Positions 9,531 to 16,872 of a stretch of DNA of 52,893 bases are shown here, piece after piece. Below the pieces are notes generated by a model that saw nothing but the letters and a program-made list of their open reading frames with translations, had not been told where the DNA came from and ran no database searches. Source of the stretch: Kutzneria sp. GTDB taxonomy: Bacteria > Actinomycetota > Actinomycetes > Mycobacteriales > Pseudonocardiaceae. Location of the stretch: assembly GCA_019239965.1 (NCBI GenBank), contig JAFAZC010000003.1, forward strand, positions 1 through 52,893, read 5' to 3'. Within the stretch, counting starts at the first letter, position 1, and each line of letters starts with the position of its first letter. Both the position numbers and the translations under genes were made by a program.

Positions 9531-10528
9531 TGGCGCGCAGACCCATCGACGTCGCCGAGTATGCCGACGGGGTTCTCGGCGGCTCGCGAACCATGTTGGC
9601 CAGGGCGATCACGCTGGTGGAGTCCAGTCGACCCGACCATCGCCAGCTCACGGGCCGGTTGCTGGTCGAGTTGTCGCCGCACGCGGGCAAGGCGCATCGG
9701 GTCGGCGTCACCGGGGTGCCCGGCGCCGGCAAGTCCACCTTCATCGAGGCGCTCGGCACCAACCTGACCGCGGCCGGGCACCGAGTGGCGGTGCTTGCCG
9801 TCGACCCGTCCTCCAGTCGCGGTGGCGGCAGCATCCTCGGCGACAAGACCCGCATGGCGCGGCTCGCCGTGGACGACAGGGCTTTCGTGCGGGCCTCCCC
9901 CACCTCGGGAACGCTCGGTGGCGTGGCGCGGGCCACCCGGGAGAGCATCGTGCTGGTGGAGGCCGCCGGCTACGACGTCGTGCTGATCGAGACGGTCGGT
10001 GTCGGACAGTCCGAGACCGCGGTGGCCAACATGGTCGACTGCTTCCTGCTGCTCGCCCTCACCGGCGCGGGCGACGAGTTGCAGGGCATCAAGAAGGGTG
10101 TGCTCGAGCTGGTCGACGTGGTGGCGGTGAACAAGGCCGACGGCCCGCGCGAACGCGAGGCCCGCGAGGCCGCTCGCGAGCTGACCGCCGCGCTTCGCGT
10201 GCTGCGCACCCAGGACACCTCCGTCTGGAAGCCGAAGGTGTTGACCTGCAGTGGACTGAACAACACCGGGTTGGACACGGTGTGGGACACCATTCTGCGG
10301 CACCAGGCGGCGCTGACGGACAGCGGCGAACTCGACGACCGACGCCGCAGGCAGCAGGTGGAATGGATCTGGTCGATGGTGCACGACCAGGTGCTGTCCC
10401 GGCTGCACGGCCACCCAGCCGTCCGCGCTCTGGCTCCCGGTCTGGAGCGACAGGTCCAGGACGGCGAGCTCACCGCGACAATGGCCGCCGACCAACTGCT
10501 GTCAGCGTTCGGCCAGCAGCCGGACTAG
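9530..10528 (+). CDS. meaB: MeaB/ArgK-type GTPase chaperone of methylmalonyl-CoA mutase
   Basis: A 332-residue G3E-family GTPase. The P-loop GVPGAGKST lies at about residues 62-70, followed by VLAVDPSSSRGGGSILGDKTRM (switch and Walker region), the Walker B strand DVVLIETVGVGQSE and the guanine-specificity motif NKAD. MeaB guards the mutase by gating cofactor loading and removing damaged cob(II)alamin. The one-base overlap with mutB means equal dosage with the enzyme. The C-terminal dimerisation helix (residues 270-330) is complete. The gene ends 30 bases before the convergent HxlR gene. Confidence 0.94.
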   Translation: MARRPIDVAEYADGVLGGSRTMLARAITLVESSRPDHRQLTGRLLVELSPHAGKAHRVGVTGVPGAGKSTFIEALGTNLTAAGHRVAVLAVDPSSSRGGGSILGDKTRMARLAVDDRAFVRASPTSGTLGGVARATRESIVLVEAAGYDVVLIETVGVGQSETAVANMVDCFLLLALTGAGDELQGIKKGVLELVDVVAVNKADGPREREAREAARELTAALRVLRTQDTSVWKPKVLTCSGLNNTGLDTVWDTILRHQAALTDSGELDDRRRRQQVEWIWSMVHDQVLSRLHGHPAVRALAPGLERQVQDGELTATMAADQLLSAFGQQPD

Positions 10529-10557
10529 CACATCGTGCCGGATGGGCCGCTCAAGGG

Positions 10558-11076
10558 TCAGCCACCGTTGGGCTGGCCAGCTCCATCGGCGAGCATCGCG
10601 GCGACAAGCATCGTGCCGGGGGCGGTTTTGCCGCCCGGACCGGGGCGTGCGGTGACCTCGGCGGCGTCGATCTTCTGGCCGCATGACGAGCAACGCACCG
10701 TGGGAACGAACTGCTCGCCGCATCGGTCATGGTGGAAAAACAGCGGCGGCCCATCATCCGAAGCCGCCCACTTGTCGCCCCATGCGGTCATGGCCATCAA
10801 GATCGGCATCAGCTCCCGACCCGCCTCGGTCAGCATGTACCGGCCGCGCCGCGGGTGGTGCTGGTCGGCGACCTTGGCGACGACACCGCCACGGATCAGG
10901 CTCTCGAGCCGGTCGGTCAACACATTGCGGGACAGGCCGAGATCGGTTACCAGGGCATCGAAGCGGTCGATGCCGAGGTACAGGTCACGCAGGATCAGCG
11001 GTGACCACCAGTCGCCGACGATCTCGAGGCCACGTGCGAGAGAGCAGTGCATGGCGGCGTAGCTCGTCTGTCTCAC
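10558..11076 (-). CDS. HxlR-family winged-helix transcriptional regulator
   Basis: A 172-residue protein from a GTG at 11076; an internal ATG at 11052 (MHCSLARGLEIVG) is also possible and neither has a strong ribosome site. HxlR features are clear: CSLARGLEIVGDWWSPLILRDL (helix 1-2), FDALVTDLGLSRNVLTDRLESL (recognition helix region) and HHPRRGRYMLTEAGREL (wing). The C-terminal part holds a Cys cluster (FVPTVRCSSCGQKIDAAEV), which in several HxlR regulators may bind metal or sense redox or electrophiles. It is divergent from the NTF2-like gene across a 17-bp inverted repeat, so it very probably represses itself and that gene. The inducing signal cannot be read from sequence. Confidence 0.9.
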   Translation of the reverse strand: MRQTSYAAMHCSLARGLEIVGDWWSPLILRDLYLGIDRFDALVTDLGLSRNVLTDRLESLIRGGVVAKVADQHHPRRGRYMLTEAGRELMPILMAMTAWGDKWAASDDGPPLFFHHDRCGEQFVPTVRCSSCGQKIDAAEVTARPGPGGKTAPGTMLVAAMLADGAGQPNGG

Positions 11077-11092
11077 GGGAGTCAGCGTAGCG

Positions 11093-11141
11093 AGTTGCTG
11101 TATTGAACTCGTCGCTCTAGGTTAAGTTCAATACAGCAACT
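11093..11141. promoter_or_regulatory. Perfect 17-bp inverted repeat, likely HxlR operator
   Basis: Arms AGTTGCTGTATTGAACT (11093-11109) and AGTTCAATACAGCAACT (11125-11141) are exact reverse complements around a 15-base spacer. The site lies in the 79-base gap between the divergent HxlR and NTF2-like genes, is AT-rich compared with its surroundings, and ends 14 bases before the NTF2 ATG. HxlR dimers bind inverted repeats of this general size, so autoregulation plus control of the divergent gene is the natural reading. Confidence 0.8.
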
Positions 11142-11155
11142 GAAAGGAGTCGCCG

Positions 11156-11623
11156 ATGTATCACCGCATCGTCGCGGCCAAGGTCCGCGGCGCCTTCGCC
11201 GCGATCAGCACCGGTGACTGGGAGCAGATGATCGACGGCATGGCGCCCCGATTCACCTATCGCTTCTACGGCGAGCACGCACTGTCCGGGGAACGCCACA
11301 CCACCGAGGCTCTGCGCCGATGGTGGCAGCGCAGCAGCCGGTTGCTGCCCAACCCGACCTTCGTCGTCGATGATGTGGTCGTCTCCGGGTGGCCGTGGTC
11401 GACGACTGTCGCGACCCGAGTACACGTCAGCGCCGACCTGCCAGGTGGCCACCGCTACCAGAACGTGGTCATGCAGTTCATCCACATGCGGTGGGCGAAG
11501 ATCACTGACGTGTGGACACTCGAGGACACCGCCGTGCTGCAACGGGCCCTCGACACGGTCGCCGCCGCCGGGATCAGCGAAGCGCACGAAGCACCCATCA
11601 CAGATCGAGTCGAGGCGGCATGA
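11156..11623 (+). CDS. NTF2/SnoaL-like fold protein
   Basis: A 155-residue protein with AAGGAG 8 bases before the ATG. The opening MYHRIVAAKVRGAFAAISTGDWEQMIDGM and the later FTYRFYGEHALSGERHTTEALRRWW follow the SnoaL-like/NTF2 cone fold: a helix, then strands carrying small hydrophobic-pocket residues. Such proteins are polyketide cyclases, isomerases, hydrolases or simple binding proteins. No catalytic dyad can be fixed here. It is controlled in all likelihood by the divergent HxlR regulator through the inverted repeat just upstream, which hints at a small inducible detoxification or ligand-binding role. A second regulator/NTF2 divergent pair occurs at 50184-51077. Confidence 0.8.
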   Translation: MYHRIVAAKVRGAFAAISTGDWEQMIDGMAPRFTYRFYGEHALSGERHTTEALRRWWQRSSRLLPNPTFVVDDVVVSGWPWSTTVATRVHVSADLPGGHRYQNVVMQFIHMRWAKITDVWTLEDTAVLQRALDTVAAAGISEAHEAPITDRVEAA

Positions 11624-11726
11624 CCACCCACTAACCTGGTGTACGGCGTCGCCGGTACCCACATCGGGCAGCCGGGCAGATGTGACGGCAGACGCCGAGT
11701 ATCGCGATTTTCTGGGGGGGAGCGCC

Positions 11727-12497
11727 GTGATCAGCGATGTCGTACGGTCCGCGGATGGAACGCGGATCGTGTACCACCGAATGGGCTCAGGTCCGTCCGT
11801 GTTGATCGTCCACGGGATATTGGCGACCACGGCCATGTACGAGCCGATCGCCGAGTTACTCAGCCGGCACTACCAGGTGGTGCTGGTGGAACGGCGGGGC
11901 TACGAAGTCAGTGGAGATGGCGAGCGCCCAGCGACCTTCGCCATGCAGGCCAGGGACATTGCCGCCGTACTGGAGGCCGTTGGCGAGCCGAGCTACGTGT
12001 TCGGACACTCCGCCGGCGGCCTGGTCGCCCTGCACACACTGGCCGCCGGGGCACGTCAGGTGCGCGCCATGGCGCTGTACGAGCCGCCCGCGTCCATGAC
12101 AGGTGCGCGGCTGTTGCCGGTGCTGAAGCAGTGCCGTGAGCTGGTGGGCGATGGCCGTAACGCTGACGCGATCGTCACGTTCCTGTCCTCGGTCAGTGGG
12201 CCACATCCGTCCCTACGTCAGATGGCGGAGTTCCTCGAGCGTCGCGCGTACGGCTTGATCGAGGACCTGGAATGCATGACCGCCTTGCCCGCCGAATCTG
12301 CCCGTTGGTCGCCGGGCGATACTCCGATTCTGCTGCTCGCCGGAAGTGAGTCCGACCAGTACGCCGAGGAGAGCATCGCCGTGCTGCAGCGAGAACTACC
12401 GGTGCGGGACACTGTCGTCCTTGCCGGGCAAGGGCATCATCCCAGCGATCCCGAACCGGTGGCGGCCGCGGTGCACGCCTTCTTTTCGGTCCACTGA
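11727..12497 (+). CDS. Alpha/beta-fold hydrolase
   Basis: A GTG at 11727 with a strong GGGGGGGAG upstream gives 256 residues; the longer open frame reaching back to 11370 overlaps the NTF2 gene out of frame and is not used. The hydrolase fold is clear: VLIVHGILATTAMYEPIAELL (oxyanion-loop HG), FGHSAGGLVALHTLA (nucleophile Ser in GHSAG), a late acid strand ILLLAGSESDQYA and a catalytic His in GQGHHPSDPE. Substrates of this superfamily are diverse (esters, epoxides, haloalkanes) and cannot be predicted. It lies 104 bases after the NTF2-like gene on the same strand, possibly in the same HxlR-controlled unit. Confidence 0.87.
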   Translation: MISDVVRSADGTRIVYHRMGSGPSVLIVHGILATTAMYEPIAELLSRHYQVVLVERRGYEVSGDGERPATFAMQARDIAAVLEAVGEPSYVFGHSAGGLVALHTLAAGARQVRAMALYEPPASMTGARLLPVLKQCRELVGDGRNADAIVTFLSSVSGPHPSLRQMAEFLERRAYGLIEDLECMTALPAESARWSPGDTPILLLAGSESDQYAEESIAVLQRELPVRDTVVLAGQGHHPSDPEPVAAAVHAFFSVH

Positions 12498-12597
12498 CAG
12501 CCCGAGGCCTGGAACGTACGGCTCGCACGGAGCGCACTGATCCTGCGATGGTCCCAGCCGCGAGACGTTTATCCGAGACTCGCCGTCGTGGGATCGC

Positions 12598-13236
12598 TCA
12601 GCGTTTGCGTAGTTCGAAGCGCCAGGCTTTGCCCAACCCTGCCCGCAAGGCGGCTTGCACGAGTGACCCACTGGTGTACTCGGCCATTTCGGTGCCGGGA
12701 ATGGGGCGCGCCCGCACCAGCCGCCACCGTGTCAGCCGGGAGGTGATCTCTGCTTGCGTCAGGGCGCCGATCAACGAGGTGAAACCAGTCATGATCAGCA
12801 GTGCGTCCTTGGTGGCGGCCTCGGTGATACCGCGGGCATATGCGTCCCGCTGCCCCGGCGACAGCATGTGGTAGCAACCGCTGTCGGTGAGCAGACTGAA
12901 ACCGTCACCGATACCTAGTTCCGGCAACTTCGTCACGTCACCGGTAACGAACCGGGCGTCGACAGACAGCTCCTGTGCACGGGCGCGAGCCCGTTTGACG
13001 GCGCTGGTCGCGTATTCGACACCAACAGCCTCCCACCCGTGCCGGGCAAGGTAAAGCGTGTTGCGGCCGGTTCCGCACCCGAGGTCGAGTGCGCGCCGGC
13101 CGGCCGGAAGGGCTCGCCCGTCTTCGCCCGCACCTTCGACGACCTCGACCAGCCTGCTGTCGGGTACCTCGTTGAACGTCGGACCGGCTTTCAGCTTGTA
13201 GCCCGCGTTGGCAAGCCACGAGGGCACTCTGATCAT
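12598..13236 (-). CDS. Class I SAM-dependent methyltransferase
   Basis: A 212-residue protein from the ATG at 13236, supported by GGAGAGG 7 bases upstream; the longer frame to 13359 lacks a ribosome site. The SAM-binding motif I is ALDLGCGTGRNTLYLARHG (residues 48-66). Motif II is VGVEYATSAVKRARARA, and post-motif VTGDVTKLPELGIGDGFSLLTDSG gives the acidic loop. These match small-molecule methyltransferases of the methyltransf_25/tellurite-resistance-like groups. The acceptor is unknown. The gene has a 190-base upstream gap holding an AT-rich palindrome at 13365-13380, which may regulate it. Confidence 0.85.
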   Translation of the reverse strand: MIRVPSWLANAGYKLKAGPTFNEVPDSRLVEVVEGAGEDGRALPAGRRALDLGCGTGRNTLYLARHGWEAVGVEYATSAVKRARARAQELSVDARFVTGDVTKLPELGIGDGFSLLTDSGCYHMLSPGQRDAYARGITEAATKDALLIMTGFTSLIGALTQAEITSRLTRWRLVRARPIPGTEMAEYTSGSLVQAALRAGLGKAWRFELRKR

Positions 13237-13364
13237 GGTGTCGCCTCTCCGTCCATTCGTGTCGTTGAGGTAATCAGGGGGTGCAGCGTCACAGCCCCGA
13301 GTACCAGTGCCATTACGGTGCAACCGGCCGCACTCGGAGTCATTTGATGGCCACGGCACAAGAT

Positions 13365-13380
13365 TTAATCATGTGATTAA
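13365..13380. promoter_or_regulatory. AT-rich palindrome, candidate operator/promoter
   Basis: TTAATCA (13365-13371) and TGATTAA (13374-13380) form a perfect 7-bp dyad with a 2-base centre, in a strikingly AT-rich patch of a GC-rich genome. It lies 129 bases upstream of the methyltransferase start and 46 bases beyond the stop of the TetR gene. Size and symmetry fit a TetR or MarR-type operator. Whether the adjacent TetR protein binds it is unknown. Confidence 0.45.
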
Positions 13381-13425
13381 TTTAGTCGGTCGATGAAGGC
13401 CGGTCAACCATGCGTGTCACCGGTC

Positions 13426-14001
13426 TTACCCGCCGTCGACGTAGTACTGGATCACCGGTGCCACCAGGGCGACGATCTCCTCGTCGTCGATCGAGGCCAG
13501 CGGCTCCAGCGCGACCACCTGCCGCAGCACCATCAACCCGATCATCTGACCGATCGCGGCGGAGAGCCGCACCTTCGGGATGCCGGTCTCCTCAGCAAGC
13601 CTGCTCAGGACCCCCCTGTCCACGAGCTCGCGCACGACCGCAGTCGCCTCGTCACTGGTGGCCGAACGGAGCAGGGCCACCAGCGGCGAGCTCCCCGGTT
13701 CCCGTTCCCGCCAGACTCGCAGGAAGGTCCGCACGATCCGCACGCCCATCGTCGAGAGTGGACCGTCGGCGATACCGTCCACGATTTCGGCCGGATCGGC
13801 CCGCGGTGCCACCGCCGCGGCGAAGAGGCGCGCCTTGCTCCCGAAGAAATGGTGAACGAGCGCGGAGTTCACCCCGGCTTCCGCGGCGATGTCGCGAACT
13901 GTCGTATGGGGATACCCGCCGGCACTGAACAGCTTTCTGGCGGCGGCGAGGATGGTGTCGCGAGTCTGCGACTCGCCCGGGCGGCGGCCGGATCGTGCCA
14001 T
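13426..14001 (-). CDS. TetR-family transcriptional regulator
   Basis: A 191-residue repressor with an excellent ribosome site (GGAGGGG, 5 bases before the ATG at 14001). The N-terminal helix-turn-helix reads ILAAARKLFSAGGYPHTTVRDIAAEAGVNSALVHHFFGSKARLFAAA (abbreviated here to its ends), the classic TetR pattern including VHHFFGSK for helix 4. The C-terminal half (residues 80-191) ends in PVIQYYVDGG, resembling the TetR_C_17 type. It follows the broken MFS gene by 70 bases on the same strand and may once have regulated it; TetR repressors of exporters are typical. The ligand is unknown. Confidence 0.92.
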   Translation of the reverse strand: MARSGRRPGESQTRDTILAAARKLFSAGGYPHTTVRDIAAEAGVNSALVHHFFGSKARLFAAAVAPRADPAEIVDGIADGPLSTMGVRIVRTFLRVWREREPGSSPLVALLRSATSDEATAVVRELVDRGVLSRLAEETGIPKVRLSAAIGQMIGLMVLRQVVALEPLASIDDEEIVALVAPVIQYYVDGG

Positions 14002-14070
14002 CGGTCCCCTCCTCGATGACCTGTGGTGGCCTGTCTGCGACCGGTCGGCTGACCGTGAGAAGCGTAGCTC

Positions 14071-15289
14071 TCACACGGCCGACTCGACGGCCACTGGGCG
14101 GTCGCGCCTCGCCAGGCGCATCAGGACGGCGAGCACGGCCATCAACGCGACCGTCGCGCCGGACACGAGGAACAGGAAGGCGTTCATCTCCCCCGCGGAC
14201 AGGTAACTGGCCAGCGCGGCGACGACGAGGGCGCACACCGCCCGGTCGATCAGGGACTCGACGGACAGCACCGTCGCACGGCAGCTAGGGTCGCCGATCG
14301 CGTCATTGATCAGCTGCCGTTGGATGGGGAACGACAACCCGATCGCGAACGAGAACACGCACAGGCACACGATGGTCGCGGCGAGGGCAACCGGCACGAT
14401 CAACGCGAGGCAGCCCGCCATGGTGACCGTCAGCACGAAGATCGCGGGAATGTCCCGGAGGAAACGGCGCGGCCAGCTCGGTCGCGCCGCGCCGAGCGCC
14501 TCGAACACCGTGGTCACCGCCATCACCATGCCGTAGCCTTCCAGCGGAAGGTGTTTGACGTCGAGGACCGGCTGCAGCAGGTTAGCCTGCATGACCCTGG
14601 CCAGCGTGAAGATCGCCACCCCCTGCACCATCAGCAGGACAAGCATCCGTGAACGCCGCAGCAGCCTCAGCGATCGCGCGAGAGCTGCCCACCTCCGCGC
14701 GGAGGACAGCTCGTGGGGCAACGCCGGGCCCGGCAGCGGGGGCAGCCGCAGCGCCAGCACCGTCGCGGTCGCACCGCTGACCGCGGACAGCAGGTACGGT
14801 GTGGGCAGGTACCACTGCATCAACAGACCGGCGGCCGGAAAACACACGATCCCGGCCAACGAGGCTGTAGGCGCGAGCACCGCCTTCGGCCTGGCGGTAA
14901 GCCTCCCCAGCACCGGAGCGGTGCAGGTACTCGTACAGGTACGCACTGCCGGCACCCGAGGTGAGCGAGTACGCCAGTGCGATCAGCAGGAAGTGCGTGA
15001 GGAAACCGCCATAGGACGGCCAGACCACGGGTGTGAGGTTCGCGACCGCGAGGATCGCGGCACCGGCCACCAGGAACCTGCGGTAGTCGAACCGGTCGGC
15101 AAGGATGCTGGTTGGGATGTCTAGTGCGAGGAACATCGCGTAGTAGATGCTCTGAATACCGAAGATCTCCCCGTCGGAGAGGCCGACGTCGCGCTGGTAG
15201 CGGTAGAAGATCGGCAGCCACCACAGCAGCGCGTTGAACAAGGTGAAGACCTTGTAGAGCCGGATGACCCGGCGCACGGGAAACACCAC
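14071..15289 (-). pseudogene. MFS transporter disrupted by a frameshift
   Basis: Two overlapping frames make one protein. The first, from a GTG at 15289 (MVFPVRRVIRLYKVFTLFNA), gives the first four or five membrane helices (LLWWLPIFYRYQRDVGLSDGE, DIPTSILADRFDYRRFLVAG) and stays sensible to about EAYRQAEGGARAYSLVG near 14870. The second frame takes over at LAGIVCFPAAGLLMQWYLP near 14860 and continues with six or seven helices to the stop at 14071. Joining them needs a +1 shift (one extra base or two missing) around 14850-14885. The whole would be about 405 residues, normal for MFS. The GTG lies 3 bases after the upstream PEP-binding fragment's stop. A sequencing error is possible, but the neighbours are also damaged, which favours true decay. 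Confidence 0.75.
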
Positions 15290-15292
15290 GCC

Positions 15293-16400
15293 TCAACCCG
15301 CATAGGGCCGCAGTTGCAGCAGCGAGACTTTCTCCGCGTCGGCCGCCCATTCGATGTCCACCGGGGTGCTGAAGGTGTAGTCCGGCGCGAAGTGTGCCTG
15401 CAGCAGCCGGCTGATGACAGCAAGTCGGCCGAGCTGCTCCCTGGCCGCGGTGTCGAGGTCCTCGGCTGAGGCACCAAGCGAGATGGTCCGTCCACCGCCT
15501 TCGACGGTGTTGTACAGGTACTGCAGGGGAGCCCGGTCACCGGACACGACTTCGGTCACCGAACGCGGGGACACGTTGACGTACACGTTGCGGAAGTCCG
15601 TGCGGTTCATGGGATTGGTACTGACCAGCACGCCTCCGTAGTCGGCGTGCACCTGTTCCTGAATGATGACGCCCATGTAGCAGTCGTCCAGCGATATCCC
15701 GGCCTGCTCCCGCATCCGCACGCTACGGGTCGACACCAGTGACGCCCACACCTGCCTGATGCTGTCCAGCACCGTGGCGGCGGTGCTGACGTGGTTGACC
15801 GATTCGTAGATCCCGGCCGCGGAGAATCCCGCGAGGTCCTCGGCGTTGGACGAACTGCGGACCACGAACGTGCTGGTGCCGGAGAGGTTCTCGATGATGG
15901 CGTTGTCGATCTCCGTTGCCATGTCCGCCGGCAGCTTTGCCGCGCGGATGAGCCGCTGCAGCTGCACGCACTGTGCGTCGATCTCGCGGGCGTTCAGCTC
16001 GAGAGCCATCTTGAGCTTGCCGATGGCCTGCTGGATCGCCGGTGACGACTCCAGGAAACGCCGTTGGAGTGAGAACGGCAACGCGATGCCGCGCGGCACA
16101 CGTACGTGCTCGGCGATCAGCCGATGGGCGGCATCGGCCAACGCGGTGGTGTCCGACGCGTCGCCGACTCCGAGGTGCCTGGCCAGGTAGCCGAGCAGGT
16201 TTTTCCTGGGAGGGCGCGGAATGCGGTAGAACCCGAGCAGTCGGTTGGACCCCTCGCGGAGCACGGCGCACAGTTCGCCGAGGTTGGCCGCCTTGGTCCC
16301 GAACCGCGGGTGGTCGATGCCCCTCAGTGCCTCCAGCGGCAGGATGGGGCACGCGGTGACCTCCGGGCGTTCGATCTCGGGTTCGTCCGCACCGCGGCCA
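15293..16400 (-). pseudogene. PEP/pyruvate-binding domain protein, 5'-truncated
   Basis: About 365 residues of a PPDK/PEP-synthase N-terminal-type domain are present. Reading begins near ACPILPLEALRGIDHPRFG; FGTKAANLGELCAVL is the nucleotide-fold opening, STFVVRSSSNAEDLAGFSAAG the family's ATP-contact block, GVIIQEQVHADYGGVLVSTNP the second conserved block, and VDIEWAADAEKVSLLQLRPYAG the normal end. Related proteins have several hundred residues before this domain; here the frame upstream of about 16400 reads antisense to a glycosyltransferase relic and has no family signal, ribosome site or plausible start. The gene has therefore lost its N-terminal half at a rearrangement. It lies in tandem with the broken MFS gene, suggesting an old operon. 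A short functional version cannot be fully excluded. Confidence 0.65.
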
Positions 16401-16409
16401 CGCGGCGGC

Positions 16410-16861
16410 TGATGCTCGAGGTGCTGGCCCTGGCGCTGGCGCGGCATCGACGATCGGCCCACCCCGCTGGCCGTCCTCGACCTCGCGCCGCCAAGCATGG
16501 CCCGGCCACAGGAGAGTGGCTGGTCGGTACGACCGACGCACCCGTCCGGGAGGGCGCTGGTGCCGGAGTGGCTGACGCCGCGGTGCACCACGGTGGCAGC
16601 GGCACCGCCCTGTCCGCGGTCGCGGTCGGAGTTCCCCAGCTGCTGCTTCCGGACGGATCGGATCGTTTCCTCACCGCGGAGGCCGTCCGCGAGCGCGGTG
16701 TCGGCCTGAGCGCGACCGTGGACGACATCGACAGTGAGCTGCTCGGCCGCTTGCTGACCGACAGTCGTCTCGCCTCGGCCGCCACGGAGGTGGCTGCCGA
16801 GGTGGCGGCCATGCCCGCGCCCGGGGCCGTGGCATCGCAGATGGCCAGCCTGCTCGGCTGA
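16410..16861 (+). pseudogene. Relic of an EryCIII/DesVII-type glycosyltransferase
   Basis: The 3' end is unmistakable: AAVHHGGSGTALSAVAVGVP followed by QLLLPDGSDRF and a normal terminus at the TGA 16859-16861. This is the nucleotide-sugar-binding half of macrolide-type (GT1) glycosyltransferases. Just upstream, in another frame (16440-16575), PLAVLDLAPPSM and GRALVPEWL resemble the linker region of the same family (PPSL...VPYNGPALVPEWL). The roughly 100 residues normally lying between those blocks are missing, and everything before about 16410 is gone. The gene thus has a 5' truncation, an internal deletion and frame changes. It suggests this place once held, or received, part of a glycosylated secondary-metabolite pathway. 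Confidence 0.65.
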
Positions 16862-16872
16862 CGGCGGACGGG

